From NCBI GenBank assembly GCA_009760855.2, contig WPIO01000005.1:8528001-8592000 (forward strand): 64,000 nucleotides of DNA. Reading direction: 5' to 3'. Each line of letters begins with the position of its first letter. The first letter of the stretch is position 1. Both the position numbers and the translations under genes were made by a program. Of the stretch, positions 40,701-52,700 are shown piece by piece. The notes under the pieces were generated by a model. It had not been told where the DNA came from and made no database searches. It was given only the letters and a program-made list of their open reading frames with translations. Source of the stretch: Cristatella mucedo. Its lineage: Eukaryota; Bryozoa; Phylactolaemata; Cristatellidae.

Positions 40701-43700
40701 CCCAGCCTTCCAGCATGAAACATTATTGAAAAACCCAGGAGCTGCCTTGATTTCAAGCAGGAGTTAGTGCCCAGTTTTTGGAAGGATGTGACCTACAGAA
40801 TTGCCGGCTAAGCGATTTGAGGTTAATTCAAGGCATAGCTAGCCGATTTGAGTCAGAAGAGTTGGTGGTAGGTTACCTAGCCTGGTTGGGTAGTAGTTAT
40901 GACAGGTAAGCGGAAGCAAAATAATACATGAAATTAAAGTTGAGAGAAAAAATCTAGAAGTCGATGCACTGCTTAGTCGGCAGTCGGTTCGGGTAAGGGC
41001 GAAGTAGTGAAATGTTACTATCGAGGCACTCATGACAGATAAGCATAGCTGCCGAGTCTTGTACCAACTAAAAGCTCATGATTGCTTAAGCATTTTGACC
41101 TGAAAACTATTGAATTACACATGGCAAGACTAGATGGCACACAAGTACGACATAATTAGAATATGGTATCCTTCCTATCAGGTCCTAATTTATGCCATAT
41201 TGTGGAACAGGAAACCAATATTTTGTGCAGATGCTACAAGCGATATATTGGCTGATAAAGTTTTAAGCGTTTACATTTCAAATTTATCGGACACTTTAAG
41301 CTTACCAATAACTAATAAATCGGTTTTTCCGTCGTTGAATTTGAAAAGATTTGCTGCCATCCTCGTGTGGATGTCAGTAAAACAGGCAGCAAAAGAGTTG
41401 AGAGAACTGTTTGTGCTAGAAGACTGGGAGGGATCTTGGCATCGGGAAAGAAGTCTATTGGCTGTATACAACTTAAAACTTAGATTATCTCTTAGGAATC
41501 ACATCATCAGGACGTAGAACATAAATCATGAAAGGAAGAGATCCGAGCACAGAGCCTCGAGGTACGACCTACTGAAGTTGTTCCTCGGACACTCCCTGCC
41601 AGCTAACATCCGTACTCCGGAGTCTCCGACTGAGAAATGATCTAAACCACTGTCTTTTCAGTATCCGGGAAATCAAAATCCCCATACTTTGCCATCAATA
41701 GGGGATGACCAAAAAATAATGCCTACAAACTGGGATACTTGATCGTGAGCACATGTCTTTTCTAATGAGTAGCCAAAAATAAACGACTGCATGCACTTTC
41801 CGTTCTCATTGAAATTGGGAGTTTTATCAAGCTGGTGATGGCATATTTCGTCTCAATTATTATAAAAATCATCAATTACAATAAATGTTATCGGTATGCA
41901 TACATACTTAGTCACAGTGCAGCATAGTAGAATAACAAAAGGAAGCTCCGAATCAGCAGCAAACATGTTCAGCATTAGGAAGGAGACGCTGAGTTACAAA
42001 ATACCACATGTTCCCAACAAATCGTATGTACACAATTTATGTTTTGTAAGATTTATAAAACAGATAGAAACTTAAACCCAGAAAGTTTTCATGCTAGAAT
42101 TTTGACTAGTTCTATTAATTTGTTTTATTTTTAAATACAATATCTGTTCTCATTAATCCGTGCCATTTATTTCTTCTGTATTTGTTTCTTTCTTCTATAC
42201 TGTACATGACCAGAAGCCTTTATTTTACCTTTGAGCTTCATAGGATAGTAGAAAGGTGTTCAGTTATCTTTAATTTTCTTTGCTGAAGGTCTCGAAAGCC
42301 TCAGATAGATACATGGAGATAATCTGAGCTTGATGCTATGACGGGTACCCCAGTGGCAGAACCATAGCCAACGATGAGCAATTTCTGGGAAAGATTTTTT
42401 GTGCTCTTAAAGTTTTTCGTAGGAAAAAAGTATGATTTTCAATTTGCAATGGTTAAGTAATGTGTAAAGCGTGATGCAAAATGTGCAAAAATATATGTGT
42501 AAGCATGTAGAGTGTAATTTTTGCATGTGATTCGCTTTTAATAATAATAATAATAGTAATAATTCACTTGATAAAGCGCCCTCAGAGAACTTAATCTCTC
42601 TCTAGGCGCTTTACATTTGCTGTAAAGTGAAATGCAATTGAATGGTAAGTAAAATCATGCTTGAAAAAACAAAACGAAATGAATAATATGGTTAGGGGTG
42701 ACATGCACAGGGTCAGCATGCAAATGTGGTTAGTGGCAGCATGCACAGTGTCAGCACTCATAAGCACATCAAGGACGAATCACAGGGACCCACTAAATGC
42801 TGTCCTAAATAGGTGTGTTTTTAGGTTCCTTTTAAATGTGGTCAGGTCAGGGGACGTTCTGACGCAGGTCGGGAGGGAGTTCCAGGCTTTGGGAGCATAT
42901 GAACTAAATGCACTGTCTCCAAAGGATTTAAGGTTTGTAGGAGGTATTTCTAGACTGTTGGATTCCGAAGAGCTGGTGGTACAATGCTTAGCCTGATGGG
43001 GTAGTATATCTGACAGATAGGCTGGAGCCATAGAATTAAGGGACCTAAAAGTGAGGGACAAAACCTTGAAGTCAATCCGTTGCTTGACTGGTAGCCAGTG
43101 CAGGTCGGCGAGAAGTGGAGTAATGTGGCAACTGCGACGCTCACGGCAGAAAAGCCTAGCTGCAGAGTTTTGCACCAGCTGCAATCGCCTGATCGCACAT
43201 GCTGGTAGGCCAGTAAGCAGTGAGTTGCAGAAGTCGAGACGAGATGTCACGAATGCATGGCCCAACTTGGACGTGGTATCTTTATCTAAACAAGCCCGAA
43301 TTTTTGCAATGTTATGAAGCTGAACATAGGCGGATTTGACTGTGAAGCTGATATGGTCGTCTAACGAGAGGTCGCTTTGGAATATGACACCTAGATTTCG
43401 AGCTGATTCAACTGGAGATATGCTGGCAGAGCCAATTTTTAGAGTCAACCATTCCAATCTCTGGATCACTCTGGGTTTGCCCATAACTAGTAAGTTAGTT
43501 TTATCATCGTTAAGTTTTAGAAAATTTGCTGCCATCCATGTGCGGATGTCATCAATGCATGCAGCTAGCGAGTTCAGAGAATTTGAGGTGCTCGAAGGCT
43601 GGTAGGGATCAAAGCAAAGGTACAACTGAGTGTCATCTGCATAGAAGTGAAAGCCTAGATTGTGCTTGGCAATCACATCAGCAAGAGGCAGAGTATAAAC

Positions 43701-46700
43701 CGTGAAAAGAACCGGACCTAGCACTGAGCCCCGAGGTACTCCATATTTCAGAGGTACTTCAGATGATCTTTGTCCATTCACGTCAATACTCTGGAGTCTC
43801 CCACTGAGATAGGACCTGAACCACTGCAGAGCAGTGCCAGTGATGCTCATGCGAGATGAGAGGCGCTCTAGAAGAACTTTGTGATCGATGGTATCAAAAG
43901 CTGCCGAAAGATCAAGCAAAACAAGCAGAGACACTCTACCCATGTCTGCATTCCTAAGTAGGTCGTTGTATACCCGAAGCAATGCTGACTCTGTGGAGTG
44001 ATTAGCTCTAAAGCCAGACTGGAACTTACTAGCAAGGTGTGAGGTTTCGATATACGAGTTCAGCTGGTCTGCCACGACCCGTTCGAGTGTCTTTAATAGG
44101 AATGGTAAAAGGGAAACTGGGCGGTAGTTGCACAAGTTCTCTTGGTCAAGTGTAGTTTTCTTGAGAAGTGGCCTGACTACAGCTTTTTTGAAAGGTGCTG
44201 GGACATGACCTGAGGCTAATGACATATTAATTATGTTAGCTATGCATGGCAGCAGCAGATCAATGCAACATAGGAGCAGGACAGTGGGAATAGGGTCCAG
44301 AGGACATGTTGTCTTCTTTGATTGAGAGACGAACTTTAGGACTAGATCACTAGTGACCTGCTTAAATGCAGACATTGAGGTGCAGCCAGGAACCGAGGAA
44401 CAGCATTCTAGTGGGGAGGTCGTCATCGCAGGGATGGATGGACTACAATGACAGGTAGAAGAGTAAGCGATGTAAATTTCACAAGGGGTTTCAGCCCACC
44501 AAGGTCGTAGCCTAACTGAGTGAGCCCTGAAATCCGTGTGAATAAAAGTATTTTCACTGTACCTCTAGATAAAGATGTTTTGGAATCGCTAGCTTTAGGC
44601 AAAACAATCGGAAGGTATCCGAAAGTGACTTCCCTTTCCCCTTGCAGGTACAAGCTTTAGGCGCTACTAATCTGGCCCTCTATCGCTTTCTAATGCAAAT
44701 TATCTCTGTGATATCGCAGCAATTATAATGTAATGCATGTTCTTGTGCAAGGCAAGCCTGGGGAATAATTTACTACTTATTAAGGGCTTAATCTCAAACG
44801 TCTAGCATTTCTTGCTGAAGGTGCACTAAAGGTATGTGTATGCATCGGCTTATTTCTCAAAGGCTCTCATGAGTTATACATGTGCTTAGATCGTGGCAAG
44901 TTCATTACACGTTGCAATTTTGCCACATATCAATACAGCGACGTCAGGGCACGTTCTTACCTGCTGACGTAAAGCTTGCGGTAAATATTCGTGGGTCTGC
45001 CACTCCAGCAGTTTGTTTTATCTTTATTTTTGCAACAGATCCAAGGAGAATTTCATGAGGAACATATTGACCGCATAACCTATGGAAGCAAAAACTGAAC
45101 AAATATCGCAAAGGCTGAGGCTTAAAATATCTGCTTCGTCGATGTACTCTGATAACTTGCTTCAGACATAATGTGATTTCAATTGGACCCTTACGTAATT
45201 GAAAATTCTGAAGAAGTGATCGGCGGATTTTCTGAATTAAATAGTAGCTCCACACTCTGTGACAGTGAGCATGTGGAGTTGCTGATGTTGTCTAAATTAA
45301 GCAGAACGCTCCTACCGTCCAAGGCTGTGAAAGTCCACACACATTCAAACGGCGTGAAGTATCCACTGACGAATGAAGGTGAACTCAGATTGCCATTGCC
45401 GCTGAGATTTTTGGTGCAGTCTGCAAAAGCCAAACGCAGGCTCGCCAACTGTGACTCTGAATTAAAATTTGGATTCCTCGTCAGAAAGAAAAATGTTCCA
45501 TTTAAGACGCTCAAATGGAGCGTTACCACCATATGGCAGTTAGACGTTGGAATAGAGCCTGTAAATTATTAGGCAATGATGCAAAATTGGTACATCAGGT
45601 GCTATTGTAAAATTTTGATGCCTTACAGAATTACAGATGAATGCACAGCAGCCCAGGATTACAAAACAAGCAAATGACTTGCAAATGAAGTGCAGTAAGT
45701 TTATCATAGTTCAATAAAGACGTTGAAATAGTAATGGTAATTCAAACATTAATAATAAATTTGGTAAGAACTTAATGATATAAATCTCCATAAAGGCAAC
45801 TTGAATGCAATTAAAAGGAAGCAATCCCCCACTTTATAGATTTTGAGTTTAGCTGCTGACTTTAAACTTATGTTAACTTAACAAACAGCCAGGAAAAGCA
45901 AAGGCAAATAAGCATAGTATTCTTGTATATAATTGCATTTAATTGCGAATTAATATATGACCAGTTTGTAAGGTGCAAGTCTGACTAAAGTGGCTCTCTT
46001 GGAGCAAGGGTGCGCCCTGCCTATCAGTGTCATAGCATCTACAGGAGTGCAGACTACTGGGTAGCTTGAGGCGGCGTGACGTAATTTTGAGTCTGCTGTA
46101 ATTCCAGCTGGCCACTAAAGTGGACTAGTCAGTAGTATGCAAGGGCTGGATCTGTACCCTCACGCCTCAGAGCAGCTCGGATATAGAAATGCAAACGTTA
46201 AAGACGACGAAAGTCTAAAGTTGATATATGTATGCTCTTTCTTGCTGCTTCGCTCTACTACTGTTGGCATGACCATGTATTGATGCTGCGTCTGCTGTAA
46301 CCAACTGTGACAGCCCTCCGCACGACCTGTCGTCGGGCTGGGTAGTGCGACCGAGCAACAAGTCTGCTGGCTCCAACACCAAAACCTTTATTCAATGTAA
46401 CGCCAGCCCAGCCCAGTCTACACACACTAGACGGCTGCCAGTATCGAGGGATCTCTCCCTCCCCTCCTATTGTACTCCTCAGGCAACCCTATATTCCATG
46501 CATGCATTGTTTTTCCCACTGTCGGGCCATTGTTGGTTCCGAACCTGCCCGACAGCTGGCGGCAGTTTGTGGTAGATTGATGTACCCACAGTTGCCGCCA
46601 AGGCATGGATTTGGGCAGGACTGCCGAGTCATCGTCTGCCCATCCACCGGTCGTGAGCTTTCGGCTGCATAGGCAGTCTGACAGCCCTCCCGAGGTCTCC

Positions 46701-49700
46701 GCCCAGTGCTCGCAGGCTGCAAGCGTCTTGTTCTTCCACACCAACCCTGCTTACAGGCGCCATCTTCACTTGCATTGTTTGACGTGGGCGATGTCTAGCA
46801 AACTCAGTGAGCAACGTGACCACAACAAAAGAATTCCGTGCAGGAGTCGCTGCAGTGAGTTGGCACCCGTAAGTACAGCTTCAGTACTAGCTGCAGGATG
46901 CCATAGCATAACTGGAGCATGTACTGTCATGTTTGATGACATTCTAGAAGCATGGTGATGGCAATAATATGAGTCAATCCACACTAGTTTGGCTATCCAC
47001 ACTAGTTAGTCGAAATATTTAACAGCTGGTATATCCAAGAAAAATAAAGCATCGACCTTGCCAGACGCATCACAAGTTTTACCTGTTGAAAGAAATGTTA
47101 TAAGTATGACATCTCCGGCTGTCCAGCAGTTTCCGGGCAGCAGCATCACTCCGATGTCGTCTTCTCCAAAGATTGTTGTCGATTGGTTGAGAGAGCTTAT
47201 ACTGAAAAATGCAAGAAATTCTTTTGCCTGTATTTCTTATCTATGAGCGTTCTAAGAGGGCATTAATAGCTTCTATTAACTCAACTGCTGTAAATAGACT
47301 ATAATTTATTTAATAGGCATTACGTTGGAGAAAATATTGAAGAGCCTATTCTTTTTTGAAAGGCTGAAAGGTGCCTGTAAATTTTTTTCAGTTTTTCAAC
47401 AGGTTCAGGCTATTTAAGGGGGATGATAACTTCACTGAAGAAAATTCAGTACAGAGGAGGTTTATTGAAGTCCCATCTGCAAAATAGGGCTTTCATATCT
47501 TCCAAACAGTAGTTAGAGTTCAAATAATCGTGAAGTAATAAGTTAAATTATAATGATAACTAACTAAAAAAATTAATTTCTAAACCGTTATTTTTGCAAT
47601 TTTCAAAGTTAAGCCAGTTTCTCGTGATGAAAAGCCTTCATCAATGGAGAATGATATCTGCGATTACCCCCACGAATTATTTTACTTTGGTAAAATGTTT
47701 AACACAATAGCCTATACCAGGCAGAAGTGACTATTGATGTTACAGTCGCAATCCAGGCGTACAGAACCTACGATTACTGAATCCAGCCATTGCAAAGCAT
47801 TGGCCAAGGGAAACGAGGGTGGCAATCTCTTGCACGTGCGCTTGCAAGTGAGATGCAAGTAAGCTACCACTGGGATCAACTGGCTACTGCATAGGTAGCT
47901 CATATTGCAATAAAAAATCAACATATCTCGCCGAGTTGACTGTCTACAATAACAATACCAGCTGATTTAGCAGCATCTTTTGTATAGCGACAGAAGAGCC
48001 TTTACGGCTATCATCACTTCTTCGAGCGGCTATAAAGAATCGCTCACCTCAGGATTCGAACCCATGGCCTCACGATCGAGGTCGTGAAAAATAGCCACCT
48101 TACCAAGTGTGCCATCACGGGTCACACCTACTCTACCCGATCTTGAACATCCCCTGAGGCTCGCACTAGGTGGAGTTGGATGCTAATTAACCGAACTGAG
48201 AATGCCAGCAATTTCGGATTGCAGATAGGGCTCCATTCATGGACTACTGCTTATTCATTACAAGTGAGCCTGTTGCATCGCTTTGCTGAGTCATAGTAGA
48301 AATACAATCAAAAATCTACAGTCAAATCTGCCTACTTTCAGCTTCATAACATTGCTCAAATTCGGGCTTGTTAGATAAGGATACCACGTCCAAGTTGGTC
48401 TATGCATTCGTGACATCCCGTCTCGACTTCTGCAACTCACTGCTTACTGGCCTACCACAATGTGCGATCAGGTGATTGCAGCTGGTGCAAAACTCTGCAG
48501 CCAGGCTCGTCTGTCGTGAGCTTCGCAGTGGCAACATTACACCACTTCTCACCGACCTGCACTGGCTACCATTCAAGCAACAGATTAACTTCAAGGTTTT
48601 GTCGCTCACTTTTAGGTCACTTCATTCTTTGGCTCCATCCTATCTCTCAGATATACTCCCCCACCAGACCAAGCAGCATACCACCGCTTTTTGGAATCCA
48701 AGTCTACAAATACCTCGTACAAACCTCAAATCCTTTGGAGACCATGCATTTAGTTCGTATGCTCCCAAAGCCTGGAACTCCCTCCCGACCTGCGTCAGAA
48801 CATCCCCTGACCCTGGACAGCGTGTGAGAGCAAATGCTATCCAGATGACTGAACAGTAAAGCCGTCGCGTTGAATTGTCCACGAGCAAAGTTTTCCTTTT
48901 CAAGAAAGACTCCAATGCATTCGAGCATATGAGCCCAATGGAGGTAACCCGGGTTACCACGGTAACCCTGATGCCCACAAACTGTTACAACACTTGAATA
49001 TTGGTACGAATTATATGCAAATAGGCTGAAATGTCGGGATCATAGAGCTCTATTTATCAGCAGAAAGAGCGATTTCGGAAACAGTGACTTTATTTCGCAA
49101 GTCCACAGTGGCTGATCAGATCCAGGGCAATGATCCACGGCTCGATCGGGAAAATTGAGCAAATTTTTTCGAGAAATAGCTCAAGATTGATGGCTGATTT
49201 GGAAAACAGCTGGTTCCTTCGGGCGCCCCATAGAATTGGGTACGGACATTTTCTCCCGGACTTCCCCCACAGACTTCCCCACGGACAATCCCCCTGACAT
49301 TTCCTCCTGGGGTAACACATTCCCCAGGGGTAGGGCATTTCCTCCCCTACCGTATGGAAATGGCATGATTATCAATTGTCTTGTTTACATACCTTGTAAA
49401 AGCATCATACTTTATATAATTACATAGCATTTTAATACATTATAGTCATTAGAATTGCAGTCGCTGCAGCCCTGCTTTTCCGAAGACCACCAAGTGCAAG
49501 GTCAAAGCTCTTCCCCGCACGGCCAGCAGCAGATGCTCTCGGCAGCAGTGGATAGGGCATAGTAGTATCCTCGGCCACCGCCGCCGCACCCGCCGCTGCC
49601 CCTCATGAGTTTAGCACAGCCAACTACCGCCCGTACAAAGCTCGCCGCCGCCGCAGCCACCGCCGCTGTTGCAGTCGTTGCTTCACCAGGCGTCCCTCAT

Positions 49701-52700
49701 CGACTGCTGTCCCGGCTGCCTCTGCTGCCGCCCAAGCCGTGCTGGCCCAGCTGGCCGTGCCGTCTCATTCAGTCGTGCTATCGAGTCGCTGCTTATAGTG
49801 AGTTGTTTTATTTCAGTAGAGAGCCTGAACTTCATTTGATCATGTACATTTAGAGTCATCTCTAGCCACTTCACGCCTCGACTTTCGTAGCTTCGTTCTA
49901 TCGCGGTTTTTTCATATATCTCAGTTAAAATGTTGATCGAGATGCTTAAAGTTAAATACAGCCCGCACTTGGTTGTCTGAACCATTTACACATCCCTGCA
50001 TCACAATTACAATTAAAATTACAATTACTGTACGTATGGCTATTTATTCGAGCACCCCCACAAATCTGTAGCACAGCACCAGCCTGGCTCAACTGCTGTA
50101 ATATCCTGCTCCCAGCAGGAGCGGCTGATTGATGTCGGCTTGCCTGTCAACCCTAATGCCACTGCCAGGGCTAGTTTGTCAAGGGTAGGGCAGCACAGGT
50201 GGAAGGTCGCCGCCGTTGCGAGCCACCAGACAGTGGCTAGATTGGGGGGGGGGGTCTGTGGCACATAGAGCGATGGTGGCAGGTAGTCCGTTCATGACAG
50301 CGATTGACGAAAAGCAGAGAGTCAACGTCGGGACAATTCGGAGGACCCCACCGAATACGGTCGTATAGCGCCGTGCTCGCATTTTTTGTTTTCCGTGTGT
50401 GGTCGCGGCAAATGGATTTGCTGATGCGAACAAGAAGTAGTTCGGTGTAGTGTGTGTGGTATTCCTGCCTTCACGGTGGAAGCGGAGCCCTAGTTCTCCA
50501 GTCAGAATCTAGGCTCCGGTTCGTGCTCCTTCATCTTGTTTGGGTAGTTCCCCATAGCAGACGTTGGTAGCCTAAATGTGGAGACGTATTTCCTCAGCAA
50601 GTTGTGCTGTTGTAAGCCTGCGAGGAGTGTAAAGGATGAAACTAAGCGAGACGTGCAGCGACATTGTGTGCTTGCGAATAAAGCTCAGTAAAATCCACCT
50701 ATTCATGTGCCTCTCTTTCCAATTCACGCCGCGAACTCACAACCCCTTTTTAGCAACGGTAAGTAAGTCAGTGCCAAAAGCACTCGTCTCGTGGCGGCCT
50801 GCTTTTTGTACGTAGGCGCGTACCGAATCGTATTCGACCGTAGGCTACGCGGCTTGGTAAGTGGCAGGTTACGCCTACTCGTTCGAGCCTTCGGTGTTAC
50901 GAATCCTTCAACGTCAGGTGCAGCTTCATTGAGAGCAGTAACCTTTCTCTTCTTCGCCATGCAGTACACCTCTTCATCATCATCGAACAAATTGCAATAT
51001 TTTAATAAGTTAGTGGTTGTGTGTAAAAACAGTTGATATAATTAAATGTACGCCAATAATACGATATTTGTTACGTCTAATGTGTTTTATTATCCCTTAC
51101 TTGGTCTACTATATTGGGTAATGCGGGTGTAATGGTGACTAAAATGGTCTTATTTCATCTCCAGAGGGCGTTAATTATTGTTAAAACCGAATTAGAGGGT
51201 CGTGAACCAATTTTCTATGCTCTAGCTACGAAAATATTCGACATATAAATAAAAAATCAGACTTCGCGGAAATTCCCCTATCGTGGCAGAGTCTGACACC
51301 GATTAACCACGATAAACGAGGTACGACTGTATATATCTGTATTCTTAGTTATACATTCATCAGCATATGAGAGGAACGTCCTACCCCTGGGGGAGGGAGA
51401 AATGTCCGGGGAGGGTAATGTCCCAGGGTCCACCAGGGGAAATGTTCCGGGGGGACTTCCGGGGGGGGGGGGAAGAGAAATGTCCTACAACCTCACAGAG
51501 CTTATCCGCACGCCCGAAGCAGCCTTCTGATGTGATGCTCTTTTTTCTGCCACGAGTCTGAGCCGTATCGGATGATGCCGCCAACGGTGCGCCAATATTG
51601 TCAGGATCTTCGTCCTCGCTATCAGTGATACTACCCAGGCGAGCACTAGCACCAGGATTCCGGACCTCCTGCATAATCTTTTCAGACCAGCAGGTGGCAA
51701 TGAAGTTCCCAGGATATGTTTCCAAGAACTTGCACACCAGTTCCATTTCGTTAAGAAAATCAGTGCTAACATCTTGTATATCGTCATTATAGAAAACCAT
51801 AGTGTGCATCCTTTTATTGAGCTCTTGTGCACGTAGTTCTTCGATTCGAAGATTGCTTCGAGATGATTCTGACGGTGCTGCTCTTGAACCAGGTCTACGT
51901 CGTTTCGAATTTGGAACGCCGTGTTTTTTTAGAGCAGCTATCTGCAAAGTAAATAATTAATTGCGATTCTGCTTGCAGAAATTCGGTAGCCCGGGTTACC
52001 ACCATCGGGTTCATATGACCTTGTGATTAATTGATTGTCATGGAAAAAATATATGCATTCGGAAAATTGTCACCTTGGCTGCTCGATTGGGAAGTCACCA
52101 ACTTTAGGGGCGAGAGCGATGGTCGGAATAAAGACAACGTTGTCATCGAATTGGTCAGTAATAATGGAGGCTCACTAGCACTACCTTGATTTCGGGCGAT
52201 GAATCTTGCTCCGTTGCCGAGGCCCTTCCAAAAGCTTAGATTTTGCAACAGCATAACGGTCATGCCACGTTTGAGCAGGAGCTCATGAAACGGGGACAGG
52301 ACGGGGTGAGAGAGTTAGTCTAGTCCAGATGAATGCCAATCTCATTTTCAGAGTCAGCTATCGCAGCATTACCGCACACCAACACCACGCCCGGGATGCG
52401 TTTGGTGCATTCTTTTATTGCATCAACCACCTTATTTGTCGACCAAAGTATTCATCTTCCTGAAAGCCAACACTGATCTGAGAAGAAAGTGGAGTGGTCA
52501 GGAAACGTCCAATTAATAAGGTCAAAGGTTGAAGCATTCATGAATCGTTGTCGAGGAAGCACGATGATTCTTGGGTTTGCTTTGTCCGGAAGCTAAAGTA
52601 AGCATTCTGTTGCAGAGTTGAAATCGCCAAGAGGCATAGCTCTCAGCTCCAGCATTGACAACGCCACTTCCCTTCATGTGTACATTCTAATGAAGTCGAC

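Noticed and set aside
42661-43605. Plus-strand frames of 88-111 codons opposite the intact reverse transcriptase
   Set aside because: They are antisense shadows of the 548-codon RT frame and recur opposite other LINE copies.
46306-46830. Possible solo LTR on the minus strand (starts near TGTTGTGG, ends CTGTCACA, contains AATAAAGG)
   Set aside because: No target duplication, no partner LTR, and no internal gag/pol sequence in the window. The boundaries were chosen to fit.
48052-48118. A functional tRNA gene
   Set aside because: Boxes A and B are good, but no paired acceptor stem closes the molecule and the unit continues into a shared SINE tail.
49605-49853. Ala/Pro-rich plus-strand ORF in the CpG-rich block
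   Set aside because: Residue content follows the ccg/gcc composition; no domain or splice support.
50435-50760. Short plus-strand LTR or RNA gene suggested by aataaagctcag near 50677
   Set aside because: No matching second terminus, no target duplication and no recognisable RNA fold or box motifs.
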